From NCBI GenBank assembly GCA_018610025.1, contig JAHENW010000196.1, forward strand, positions 1 through 5,122: a stretch of 5,122 nt of DNA, in the 5' to 3' direction. Below the pieces are notes generated by a model, which searched no databases, was not told the origin of the DNA, and saw nothing but the letters and a program-made list of their open reading frames with translations. The DNA comes from Thermoplasmatota archaeon. Lineage in GTDB: Archaea > Thermoplasmatota > Thermoplasmata > Halarchaeoplasmatales > Halarchaeoplasmataceae. Position numbers and translations under genes: made by a program. Shown piece after piece: positions 1 to 4,857 of this stretch; position 1 is the first letter of the stretch; the number at the start of each line of letters is the position of its first letter.

Positions 1-1689
1 AAGCGATAGCGCGTTCTTGTAGAGCTGTTCCGCCTCATCGTTGGCATATCCCTCTTTCGCTCTATCGCCGGCATCCAGCAGGTACTTTACTCCCCTCTCA
101 TCCCCTGCCCTGTAGAAATGCAGACCTACCTGCTGTACCATCTGGTCGATATCTTCCTCGTAAACTTTCTCGTAGCTTTCGGCGATCACCCTGTGGTACT
201 CCTCCCTCAACTCTTCATTCATATCGTCGTAGAGCACTTCACGTATCATGTTGTGGTCGAATTTGTACTTCTTCTTTCGGGAGTGGATCAGGTTATGGGT
301 CCGTTCGATATCGTTCAGCTTCTTTAACAGCTCCATGTGGTCCATCTCCATGGACTCTTCCAGCACCTCACTTCTGAATTCCTCCCCGACTATACTCGCC
401 CACTCCAATATCTCCCGCTGATCGCTTCCGAGTCTTTCCAGCCTTCTCACAACCAAATTGCGCACCTTCGACGGGACCTGCACCTCATCCATATCTCCAC
501 TGGCCTCCCATACCCCGTTTTCCTTGACCAGATCTCCCTCCTCCAGCAGCAGCTGGATGACCTCTTGTAAGAACAGAGGATTCCCTTCACTCACCTCGTA
601 GACCTTCCTCAAGAACGCGTCGTCCAGCTCGGTCTCACCTAGGGTCTCTTCGATGAACCGTTCTATAGCTGGTTCCTCCAATCTCTCCAATTCTATCCTT
701 TCGAACAGGTCCTCCCTGTCCATGTTCTGCCGTATCTCTTTCAGCTGATGGGTCTCGTCTTCCCTAGGTTTGAATATGTCCTCCGGTCGATAGGTGCCCA
801 GGATCTGGACCCTGCTGTCCCTCGTATTCCTTGAGAGGTAATGGAGCGCCTTCAATGAGGTCGGGTCCGCCCACTGTAGGTCATCGAGGAATAAGAAGAC
901 CGGTCGTTCCGTCGACAGCCTGCGGATACCCAACAGTATGTTCTCGAAAAGGTTCTCCTGCATTATCTTCGGATCCTCGGCTAGATATTCCCCCTCGTAC
1001 TTCCTGGAATCGATGAACCACTCTATCTCCGGTTTCACCCTCTCCGCCTCTTTTTTGTCCCCCTCCCAGGAATCCATCTTCTCCCCGATATCTGAGAGGG
1101 TATCCCTCATGTCCTCTATCAAGAATTCGCTGCTCGTCCCCTCTATGACGGTGGCTAGAGACCATCCCTCGACTGTCTGGATCAGTATGTCATGTTCTCC
1201 GTACCTCATGGTATGGAGTTCGCTCTCCTTCTCCTCTCCCATCAGTGATAGAGAGTCGCCGACGAACCTCTGGACCGTATCGAGCATCGAGGCGAATATG
1301 TCCGGGTCCAGTTCGGTCTCTTTCCGCTCCGCTTTGGTGACCAAAATCCCGTCTTTATCTATCAGGTAGGCCGATAATATCTTTGGTGGAGGGGCTTCCG
1401 AGATGAGGTGGGAGAGGTCAGCCCCCCTGAATGCTTCCTTGAAGGGCATCATCGCTTCCAGATTATCCGCAAGGCACCACCCTCGGATGATCTTCGCCCC
1501 CTCCTCTTCCGCCATATTCACCAACTCCTCTACCAAACGGGTCTTTCCTATACCCGCTTCACCGGAGATGAAGACGGTAGAACCGTTCCCTTCCTTCACC
1601 TTCCTCCAGACGTCCTTCAACCTTCTCAACTCTTCCCGCCTATCGATCAGTTCTGGTGGGAAAGAGACATCCTGTCCTTCTTCCTCCAT
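1..1689 (-). CDS. AAA_16 (COG3899-type) signalling ATPase with inserted roadblock-like domain, C-terminus outside window
   Basis: Open for 563 codons from ATG at 1689 to the left edge without a stop, so the gene is partial. Residues 43-50 read GEAGIGKT (Walker A) and 264-275 read VFLFLDDLQWAD (Walker B). Then come a sensor-like ILGTYRPED (about 296-304) and EGNPLFLQEV (368-377), all typical of the STAND-like AAA_16 ATPases found with adenylate cyclases, kinases and MalT-like regulators. The stretch from about 479 (HNMIREVLYDDM) to AGDRAKEGYANDEAEQLYKNAL matches the usual family region leading into TPR helices, so a TPR tail probably lies outside the window. Walker A and B are about 220 residues apart, roughly 100 more than I expect. 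The extra part (about 104-203) resembles a roadblock/LC7 fold. Family knowledge suggests a cytoplasmic NTP-driven switch or scaffold; the signal it senses is unknown. Start choice: a TATA-like box 26 bases upstream fits a leaderless mRNA beginning at this ATG. Confidence 0.9.
   Translation of the reverse strand, partial: MEEEGQDVSFPPELIDRREELRRLKDVWRKVKEGNGSTVFISGEAGIGKTRLVEELVNMAEEEGAKIIRGWCLADNLEAMMPFKEAFRGADLSHLISEAPPPKILSAYLIDKDGILVTKAERKETELDPDIFASMLDTVQRFVGDSLSLMGEEKESELHTMRYGEHDILIQTVEGWSLATVIEGTSSEFLIEDMRDTLSDIGEKMDSWEGDKKEAERVKPEIEWFIDSRKYEGEYLAEDPKIMQENLFENILLGIRRLSTERPVFLFLDDLQWADPTSLKALHYLSRNTRDSRVQILGTYRPEDIFKPREDETHQLKEIRQNMDREDLFERIELERLEEPAIERFIEETLGETELDDAFLRKVYEVSEGNPLFLQEVIQLLLEEGDLVKENGVWEASGDMDEVQVPSKVRNLVVRRLERLGSDQREILEWASIVGEEFRSEVLEESMEMDHMELLKKLNDIERTHNLIHSRKKKYKFDHNMIREVLYDDMNEELREEYHRVIAESYEKVYEEDIDQMVQQVGLHFYRAGDERGVKYLLDAGDRAKEGYANDEAEQLYKNALSL
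1081..1380 (-). other. Roadblock/LC7-like sensor domain inserted in the ATPase
   Basis: Residues about 104-203 of the ATPase. They begin with a strand-like AYLIDKDGILVTKAE, then a helix-like DPDIFASMLDTVQRFVGDSL. Further on come strand-like ELHTMRYGEHDILIQTVEG and SLATVIEG, and a closing helix FLIEDMRDTLSDIGE. This order (hydrophobic strand ending in D-x-D/N-G, long helix, two or three strands, helix) is what I recognise from roadblock/LC7 and related Longin-type small sensor domains. These often bind or regulate small GTPases or dimerise. The assignment is by pattern only, without a profile search. Confidence 0.6.
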
Positions 1690-1710
1690 CTTCCCTAAAG
1701 ATGGGTCGAA

Positions 1711-1720
1711 AAGTATAAAG
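1711..1720 (-). promoter_or_regulatory. TATA-like box of the ATPase gene
   Basis: On the minus strand this reads CTTTATACTT inside an A/T-rich stretch. Its centre is about 26 bases before the A of the ATG at 1689, the usual archaeal distance from TATA box to transcript start, so the transcript would start at or beside the start codon. No convincing Shine-Dalgarno site precedes the ATG, which agrees with a leaderless transcript. A second weaker candidate, TTTATACC near 1751-1758, would give a leader of about 40 bases. Confidence 0.5.
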
Positions 1721-1835
1721 TTTTTATCTTTTATAGACGCGATGTGGTCTGAGGTATAAATAGATTATTAGCTCAGTAAGTTGGAATCTGTCGATTTACC
1801 ACATACATATAGATTCTTTTGATAGATTTGGGAAG

Positions 1836-1846
1836 AATTTAAACAA
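1836..1846 (+). promoter_or_regulatory. Candidate TATA-like box of the pilin gene
   Basis: The sequence AATTTAAACAA lies about 60 bases before the pilin ATG. A start site about 25 bases downstream would fall near 1865, giving a leader of about 35 bases that begins just before the hairpin at 1870 and includes the Shine-Dalgarno site. The rest of the 1690-1900 gap holds the divergent ATPase promoter and three scattered copies of ATAGATT (1760, 1809 and 1822), which I cannot interpret. Confidence 0.4.
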
Positions 1847-1869
1847 AACGAAAGTGATATGTGTATTTA

Positions 1870-1885
1870 GCAGGTGCGAGCCTGC
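1870..1885 (+). other. GNRA-type hairpin in the pilin leader
   Basis: GCAGGT / GCCTGC form a six-pair stem (five Watson-Crick pairs plus a closing T-G wobble) around the loop GCGA, which fits the stable GNRA tetraloop class. It ends one base before the Shine-Dalgarno sequence. It may stabilise the 5' end of the mRNA or tune access of the ribosome; this is inference. Confidence 0.5.
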
Positions 1886-1886
1886 A

Positions 1887-1891
1887 GGAGG
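1887..1891 (+). promoter_or_regulatory. Shine-Dalgarno site of the pilin gene
   Basis: GGAGG with nine bases before ATG 1901, by far the strongest ribosome-binding site in the window. It fixes the pilin start and suggests strong translation. Confidence 0.8.
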
Positions 1892-1900
1892 ACTTAACCT

Positions 1901-2392
1901 ATGAAAAACCGTTTCCTGACGGACGACGAGGCGGTCTCGCCCGTCATCGCTACCATCCTGATGGTGGCGATAACCGTGGTGCTGGCAGCCACCCTGTACA
2001 TGATGCTGCCGGACACACCCGAACACGATACCATAACCGGTACGTTCGGTGATACTGAAGAACTCGACGGAGGGAAATACAAGCTGAAATTCGCATCCCT
2101 CTCGCAGGAAAAATCGGTAGCACAGCTTAGATTCCGTCTAGAGAACAGTAGTTCCGGAGAAGCTGTTTTCTTCGAGTACAACAGCCATCCGAGTTCCAGT
2201 CCATACGAGATCACGAAGACATCCGGTGACTACACTTTGAAATACGTCGATATAGGTGGAGATCAGGTAGTCAGTACGGGAGATTACCTGGTGGTGTCCG
2301 ATGGGATCGCTCAACCCGGTTTGGACGGTTCGTACGAACTCACGGTGCTGAACGAAGGGAACCAGGTCATGTCTACTTCGTTCACAGTGTGA
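1901..2392 (+). CDS. Archaeal type IV pilin-like protein
   Basis: 163 residues. The N-terminus has a short charged leader (MKNRFLTDDEA) followed by V12-SPVIATILMVAITVVLAATLY-33. This is the archaeal type IV pilin N-terminal signature (Pilin_N type): a class III signal peptide processed by a prepilin peptidase close to residues 10-13, whose hydrophobic helix becomes the filament core. The remainder (about 38-163) has no cysteines and is rich in strand-forming, Ser/Thr/Gly/Tyr segments, as expected for an extracellular beta-sandwich head. Examples are YKLKFASLSQ, QLRFRLENSSSG, YTLKYVDIGGD and GSYELTVLNEGNQVMSTSFTV. Length is typical. Likely role: subunit of a surface pilus or adhesion filament, or a membrane-anchored surface protein of the same export class. 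No assembly ATPase, platform protein or peptidase is nearby, so the assembly machinery must be elsewhere. It is a single gene between divergent and convergent neighbours. Confidence 0.9.
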   Translation: MKNRFLTDDEAVSPVIATILMVAITVVLAATLYMMLPDTPEHDTITGTFGDTEELDGGKYKLKFASLSQEKSVAQLRFRLENSSSGEAVFFEYNSHPSSSPYEITKTSGDYTLKYVDIGGDQVVSTGDYLVVSDGIAQPGLDGSYELTVLNEGNQVMSTSFTV

Positions 2393-2423
2393 AAACGCCT
2401 CGTCGAAGAAACGTACCAAAACC

Positions 2424-2445
2424 CCTTTCCCTCTTTTCTTATTTC
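2424..2445 (+). terminator. Pyrimidine-rich tract after the pilin gene
   Basis: About 35 bases after the pilin stop there is a run made almost only of C and T (CCCTCTTTTCTTATTT region). Archaeal RNA polymerase commonly ends at U-rich tracts without a stable hairpin, and this is the only such tract before the convergent gene. Confidence 0.4.
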
Positions 2446-2475
2446 CGAACGTTCTCAAAACCCATTTCGACTAAC

Positions 2476-2735
2476 CTACTCCAGTTCCGACTTCAGTATA
2501 CTGATATGCCTCAGCTCTTCTTTGATGAGATATTCTAGAGTTTCGAAAAAGGTTCGTACGTCCTTCTCATCCAAGAGCTCTCTGAGGAAATCCTTATCGA
2601 CATGGTTCTTCAAGAGGGAGTAGTGATAGAGGGCGTCGTAATCGTTCTCGAGCACAGTCTTCAGTATCGTTTCTTCATCATCCCCTTCTTCGAAATCGAA
2701 CGCATCTAAACCGATCTCTTTTGGTTCAGCCCCCC
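2476..2735 (-). pseudogene. C-terminal half of the ferritin-like protein, in the -1 frame
   Basis: The frame closed by TAG at 2476-2478 is open back to a stop at 2740-2742 and reads AEPKEIGLDAFDF, then EEGDDEETILKTVLENDYDALYHYSLLKNHV and LRELLDEKDVRTFFETLEYLIKEELRHISILKSELE. It has no ATG and no obvious start of its own. It forms two predicted amphipathic helices with E..D....Y and an ExxH motif (ELRH), typical of ferritin/rubrerythrin metal-site helices. The LEYLI motif of the first half recurs here, suggesting internal duplication. Re-reading one G, or one extra G in the run at 2730-2735, joins both halves seamlessly. It could be a true pseudogene, a programmed -1 shift, a phase-variable gene or a sequencing error; the reading frame is well preserved on both sides. 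Confidence 0.6.
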
Positions 2736-2954
2736 GATCCTAGATATCAGATATTCCAGGCTCTCCCTGTGTTCCATGGAGTCGTCTGCCAGCACTGCCA
2801 AAACACCTCTGGTCTCTCCATCGGAAAGGATCGTACCGACCCAGGAATTCATCCCCTCGAAACGATCTTCGATGCAGTATATCTTCTGTAATATATCGTT
2901 CAACTCCTCTTTAGAATCGATCGTCATGTCCATTGATTCATATCCGGTGGTCAT
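2706..2954 (-). CDS. Ferritin/rubrerythrin-like protein, N-terminal half (frame breaks at G6 run)
   Basis: ATG 2954 gives 82 residues; an in-frame GTG at 2963 would add three. After a short lead (MTTGYESMDMT) there are two predicted helices: about 12-43 (SKEELNDILQKIYCIEDRFEGMNSWVGTIL) and about 47-73, containing RGVLAVLADDSMEHRESLEYLISRIGG. The A-DD-x-x-EH-x-x-x-LEYLI pattern resembles the acidic/histidine helix of ferritin-like proteins. From the G run at 2730-2735 onward this frame gives only LNQKRSV and a stop, whereas the -1 frame continues with a second, similar helical hairpin. I therefore see this as the first half of one four-helix protein of roughly 155 residues. Ferritin-like proteins bind iron or handle oxidants; the specific role is unknown. 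An upstream TATA-like box suggests its own promoter. Confidence 0.6.
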   Translation of the reverse strand: MTTGYESMDMTIDSKEELNDILQKIYCIEDRFEGMNSWVGTILSDGETRGVLAVLADDSMEHRESLEYLISRIGGLNQKRSV

Positions 2955-2986
2955 CTTTCTCACTCGTACATAGTAATGGATATAGC

Positions 2987-2997
2987 TTTAAATATTT
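2987..2997 (-). promoter_or_regulatory. TATA-like box of the ferritin-like gene
   Basis: The minus strand reads AAATATTTAAAG across this segment, in the 52-62 base gap after the DUF6506-like gene. A start about 25 bases downstream falls near 2966, giving a leader of about 12 bases to ATG 2954. This suggests that the two minus-strand genes are not simply one operon. Confidence 0.45.
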
Positions 2998-3011
2998 ATC
3001 TCAGCGAGATA
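2997..3011 (-). terminator. Hairpin just after the DUF6506-like gene
   Basis: TATCTC and GAGATA form a perfect six-pair stem around a three-base loop, starting five bases after the stop codon of the upstream minus-strand gene and followed by AAATATTTAAA. It may end or stabilise that transcript. It also borders the TATA-like box of the next gene. There is no clean U run, so the terminator call is tentative. Confidence 0.35.
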
Positions 3012-3016
3012 GTCGA

Positions 3017-3328
3017 TCACTCGAACCAGCCGGCCTTCTCCATGGCCTCTTTCGCGATACGGCTGCTGGGACCGTCTCCCCTAGCCACGGTAACGCCCAC
3101 GTCCGGCAGTTTCTCAGATATCTCCGCCACATCCTCATGGGTGAAGCCCGGGCACAGGATGATAGACTGGATACCCTCTTCTGCCTTGTCTTGAGCTACC
3201 TCGAGTGCCTCATCTTTGTTCCCCACCAGATTCACGTGGAGGACGTACTTTTCCGTCTCTATGGTCGCTTTGTGTTCTTCCTTATCCGCCTTTGGGGTGT
3301 GGGCCATGAAAAGTGATTTGAACTTCAT
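3017..3328 (-). CDS. DUF6506-like small protein
   Basis: 103 residues, no signal peptide or membrane segment, so cytoplasmic. The sequence runs MKFKSLFMAHTPKAD, then YVLHVNLVGNKDEALEVAQDKAEEGIQSIILCPGFTHEDVAEI (28-70), then VGVTVARGDGPSSRIAKEAMEKAGWF (77-102). I recognise this as the DUF6506 family; the CPGFTH motif (59-64) and the ARGDGPSSR motif (82-90) are its conserved features. The alternation of strands and helices suggests a small alpha/beta fold. C59, H64, D66 and the RGDGPSSR loop are the obvious candidates for a binding or catalytic site, but the function is unknown. ATG 3328 is preferred over the internal ATG at 3307 because MKFKSLF is part of the family pattern; GGGATGAT just upstream is a partial Shine-Dalgarno match. 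A TATA-like AAGTATAAAG at 3340-3349 lies too close to this ATG to be its normal promoter. Confidence 0.8.
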   Translation of the reverse strand: MKFKSLFMAHTPKADKEEHKATIETEKYVLHVNLVGNKDEALEVAQDKAEEGIQSIILCPGFTHEDVAEISEKLPDVGVTVARGDGPSSRIAKEAMEKAGWFE

Positions 3329-3395
3329 GCTATCATCCCTTTATACTTCCATCGAACTACAAAAACTTTGAGTTCTTGAGAAGAGTCTTGAAGGC

Positions 3396-3447
3396 AGGTA
3401 AAGACCTTAAGAGACCTCAGCTAGAGGTCGCGGTTCTCTCAAAGAAC
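3396..3447 (+). other. Three consecutive short hairpins in the divergent intergenic region
   Basis: Three perfect stems follow one another. AGGT/ACCT at 3396-3407 has loop AAAG. GACCTC/GAGGTC at 3413-3429 has loop AGCTA. GTTCT/AGAAC at 3433-3447 has loop CTCAA. Centres are about 19 bases apart. They lie in the 167-base gap between the DUF6506-like gene and the membrane winged-helix gene. Apart from these and the candidate promoter near 3460 I see nothing else in the gap. The role is unknown: operator cluster, leader structure or chance. Confidence 0.4.
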
Positions 3448-3459
3448 TGTTCCGTAAAT

Positions 3460-3467
3460 GATAAAAT
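3460..3467 (+). promoter_or_regulatory. Candidate TATA-like box of the membrane winged-helix gene
   Basis: GATAAAAT lies about 32 bases before ATG 3496, which would put the transcript start near 3489 with a very short leader. TTATACTA at 3479-3486 is also TATA-like but is too close to the ATG to serve it. Confidence 0.35.
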
Positions 3468-3495
3468 CCCCTTTCTTCTTATACTATCTCGGAAG

Positions 3496-3945
3496 ATGGC
3501 TACCCTCTGGAAATTCAAGGATGAAGCCTACCTGACGATAGGTGTGATACTTCTCGTCATAGGTGCGATATTTGTGCTGGCATCTATAGCCCTTGCTCTG
3601 GAGGATATAGAACTCGGTTTGTTCGGATTAGGTTTTTCCTCTATTTTCTTCATCCTTCCCTCAGTGTTCTTGATCAGGCACGGTCTCAAGGTAAGGAAGA
3701 ACCAGGAAAAGCTGGAGAAGATAAAAACATACCTGGAAACGAATAGAAGGATAAAGGTATCTAGGCTTGCGGAGGTTATCGGTGAAAGTGAACTGGACAC
3801 CGTTTCCATACTCGATGAAGGGATGGAGAAGGACCTGATCCAGGGCTCCTATGAGGAAGATGAGGGCGAGTCTTATTTCGTATACACTGAACACTCGTAT
3901 AACGAAGAGAGTCCCGATTATGAGGTGGGAAATCGATCGAGATGA
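3496..3945 (+). CDS. Two-helix membrane protein with cytoplasmic winged-helix-like domain
   Basis: 149 residues from ATG 3496. The frame is open further upstream to a TTG at 3376, but that extension (LKAGKDLKRPQLEVAVL...) looks non-coding. Two hydrophobic helices, about 11-34 (AYLTIGVILLVIGAIFVLASIALA) and 40-61 (LGLFGLGFSSIFFILPSVFLIR), are joined by a tight acidic turn (LEDIE). A basic linker (KVRKNQEKLEK) then leads to a domain at 76-129: IKTYLETNRRIKVSRLAEVIGESELDTVSILDEGMEKDLIQGSYEEDEGESYFV. Its helix, turn, recognition-like helix and beta hairpin match a winged-helix or PCI-type fold. The positive-inside rule puts this domain in the cytoplasm. The acidic tail after 129 is probably flexible. 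Proteins of this plan are common and uncharacterised in archaea. It may be a membrane-tethered regulator or a protein-interaction platform. It lies 135 bases upstream of the heliorhodopsin gene on the same strand. Confidence 0.75.
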   Translation: MATLWKFKDEAYLTIGVILLVIGAIFVLASIALALEDIELGLFGLGFSSIFFILPSVFLIRHGLKVRKNQEKLEKIKTYLETNRRIKVSRLAEVIGESELDTVSILDEGMEKDLIQGSYEEDEGESYFVYTEHSYNEESPDYEVGNRSR

Positions 3946-4034
3946 TAGAACTTCCAAGTGATTCTCTAAAGGATTGACTACAACTGTGTATTGTCGGGTA
4001 TATAGTTCGAAAAATTATTAGAAAGGTAATCTTC

Positions 4035-4050
4035 AAAAAAGATATATATT
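4035..4050 (+). promoter_or_regulatory. BRE/TATA promoter of the heliorhodopsin gene
   Basis: An A run (AAAAAAG, 4035-4041) resembling a BRE precedes TATATATT (4043-4050), the best TATA box in the window. A start about 25 bases downstream would be near 4072, leaving a leader of under ten bases. GAGGGT (4070-4075) just before the ATG could help ribosome binding only if transcription starts a little earlier. This indicates that the heliorhodopsin has its own promoter. Confidence 0.55.
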
Positions 4051-4057
4051 AATATCT
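4040..4057 (+). promoter_or_regulatory. Inverted repeat over the heliorhodopsin TATA box
   Basis: AGATAT (4040-4045) and ATATCT (4052-4057) are a perfect inverted repeat with a six-base spacer that covers the TATA box. A dimeric repressor bound here would block TBP. The sequence is A/T-rich, so chance is possible. Confidence 0.3.
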
Positions 4058-4080
4058 CCATATCGTCGCGAGGGTATCGG

Positions 4081-4839
4081 ATGAGCGATGGTGAAGATAA
4101 ATTCAAAAAGCTAAGAAGATTCAACGGTTTTATGGCGGTCCTGCACTTTATCCAGGGCTCTCTGATGCTGTACCTAGCTAACGATTTCTCTATCTGGGTG
4201 ACCAGCAGTTATCTGAAAGGGATGCCGGGGACGAAGGAGATAGGAAGAGAATTCCTCTTCGAGATACCTATCGGCCCCGTTGTGGCTCTTTTCCTCTTCA
4301 TCTCTGCCTTCGCCCATTTTTCCCTGTCTACATTCGGATACGACTGGTACAAGAAAAATCTCAAGGAACATATCAACAAGGCTCGATGGATGGAGTACTC
4401 GCTGAGCAGTTCGTTGATGATAGTGGTCATCGCCATGCTGGTGGGATACACCGATCTCGGAGTTCTTGTAGTACTGTTCACAGTGAACGCTTCCATGATA
4501 TTTTTTGGTTGGCTGATGGAGTCGTACAATCAACTGACCGAAAAGGTCCGTTGGTCCCCCTTCATATTCGGCTGGATAGCCGGTGTCGCTCCGTGGATCG
4601 CCATAGCGGTGCGCCTTTGGACGGTCGCTGCTAAAACTGCGATCCCAGACTTCGTCCTTTGGATCTTCGTATCGATAGCCATCTTCTTCAACGTCTTCGC
4701 CCTGAATCAGCTGCTACAGTACAAGGGCGTCTGGAAGTGGAAGGATTATCTGTACGGGGAAAGGATGTACATCGTGCTTAGTTTGGTAGCTAAATCGGCA
4801 TTGGGCTGGCAGGTATTCTCCGGCACATTGGCTGGGTAG
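4081..4839 (+). CDS. Heliorhodopsin
   Basis: 252 residues, full family length, with seven hydrophobic segments at about 12-33, 62-85, 103-122, 126-147, 158-182, 190-214 and 229-250. Motifs I recognise from heliorhodopsins are LRRFNGFMAVLHFIQG (11-26), KARWMEYSLSSSLM (100-113), GWIAGVAPWIAI (164-175), FFNVFALNQLLQYK (202-215), DYLYGE (222-227) and LVAKSALGWQVFSGTL (235-250). K238 is the retinal Schiff-base lysine and E105 the counterion, equivalent to K241 and E107 of the founding 48C12 protein. H22 and H79 match the two histidines near the Schiff base. The loop between helices 1 and 2 (about 34-61) is long, as in the family. Heliorhodopsins sit with the N-terminus inside the cell, opposite to type 1 rhodopsins. 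They have slow photocycles, mostly no ion transport, and are thought to sense light or regulate partners. No retinal-forming enzyme is nearby. ATG 4081 is supported by the LRRFN motif shortly after it and by the promoter. Confidence 0.96.
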   Translation: MSDGEDKFKKLRRFNGFMAVLHFIQGSLMLYLANDFSIWVTSSYLKGMPGTKEIGREFLFEIPIGPVVALFLFISAFAHFSLSTFGYDWYKKNLKEHINKARWMEYSLSSSLMIVVIAMLVGYTDLGVLVVLFTVNASMIFFGWLMESYNQLTEKVRWSPFIFGWIAGVAPWIAIAVRLWTVAAKTAIPDFVLWIFVSIAIFFNVFALNQLLQYKGVWKWKDYLYGERMYIVLSLVAKSALGWQVFSGTLAG

Positions 4840-4845
4840 AACAGT

Positions 4846-4857
4846 GGACTGCCGACT
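4846..4857. repeat. 12-base direct repeat, left copy
   Basis: GGACTGCCGACT lies seven bases after the heliorhodopsin stop. An identical copy is at 5094-5105. The two copies bracket the hairpin row. The left copy overlaps the hairpin ACTCG/CGAGT at 4855-4869. Confidence 0.65.

Noticed and set aside
118..570. Plus-strand open frames of 69 and 77 codons at 118-327 and 337-570
   Set aside because: They are antisense to the ATPase gene, whose minus-strand frame carries clear family motifs across the whole region.
831..1759. Plus-strand open frames of 61 to 143 codons and a minus-strand frame at 881-1165
   Set aside because: They overlap the ATPase in other frames. Their translations are low-complexity and rich in Ser, Pro and Arg, as expected from shadow frames.
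1796..2458. Frames overlapping the pilin gene on both strands
   Set aside because: The pilin frame has a signal sequence, a strong Shine-Dalgarno site and a typical length; the others have none of these.
3376..3495. 40-residue N-terminal extension of the membrane winged-helix protein from TTG 3376
   Set aside because: The extension has no recognisable pattern, runs through the hairpin cluster, and precedes an ATG that starts a normal short N-terminus before the first membrane helix.
3661..4036. Minus-strand open frames of 86 and 98 codons
   Set aside because: They are antisense to the membrane winged-helix gene and have no recognisable domain or promoter.
4174..4634. Open frames overlapping the heliorhodopsin gene
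   Set aside because: They are shadows of a gene with unambiguous family motifs along its full length.
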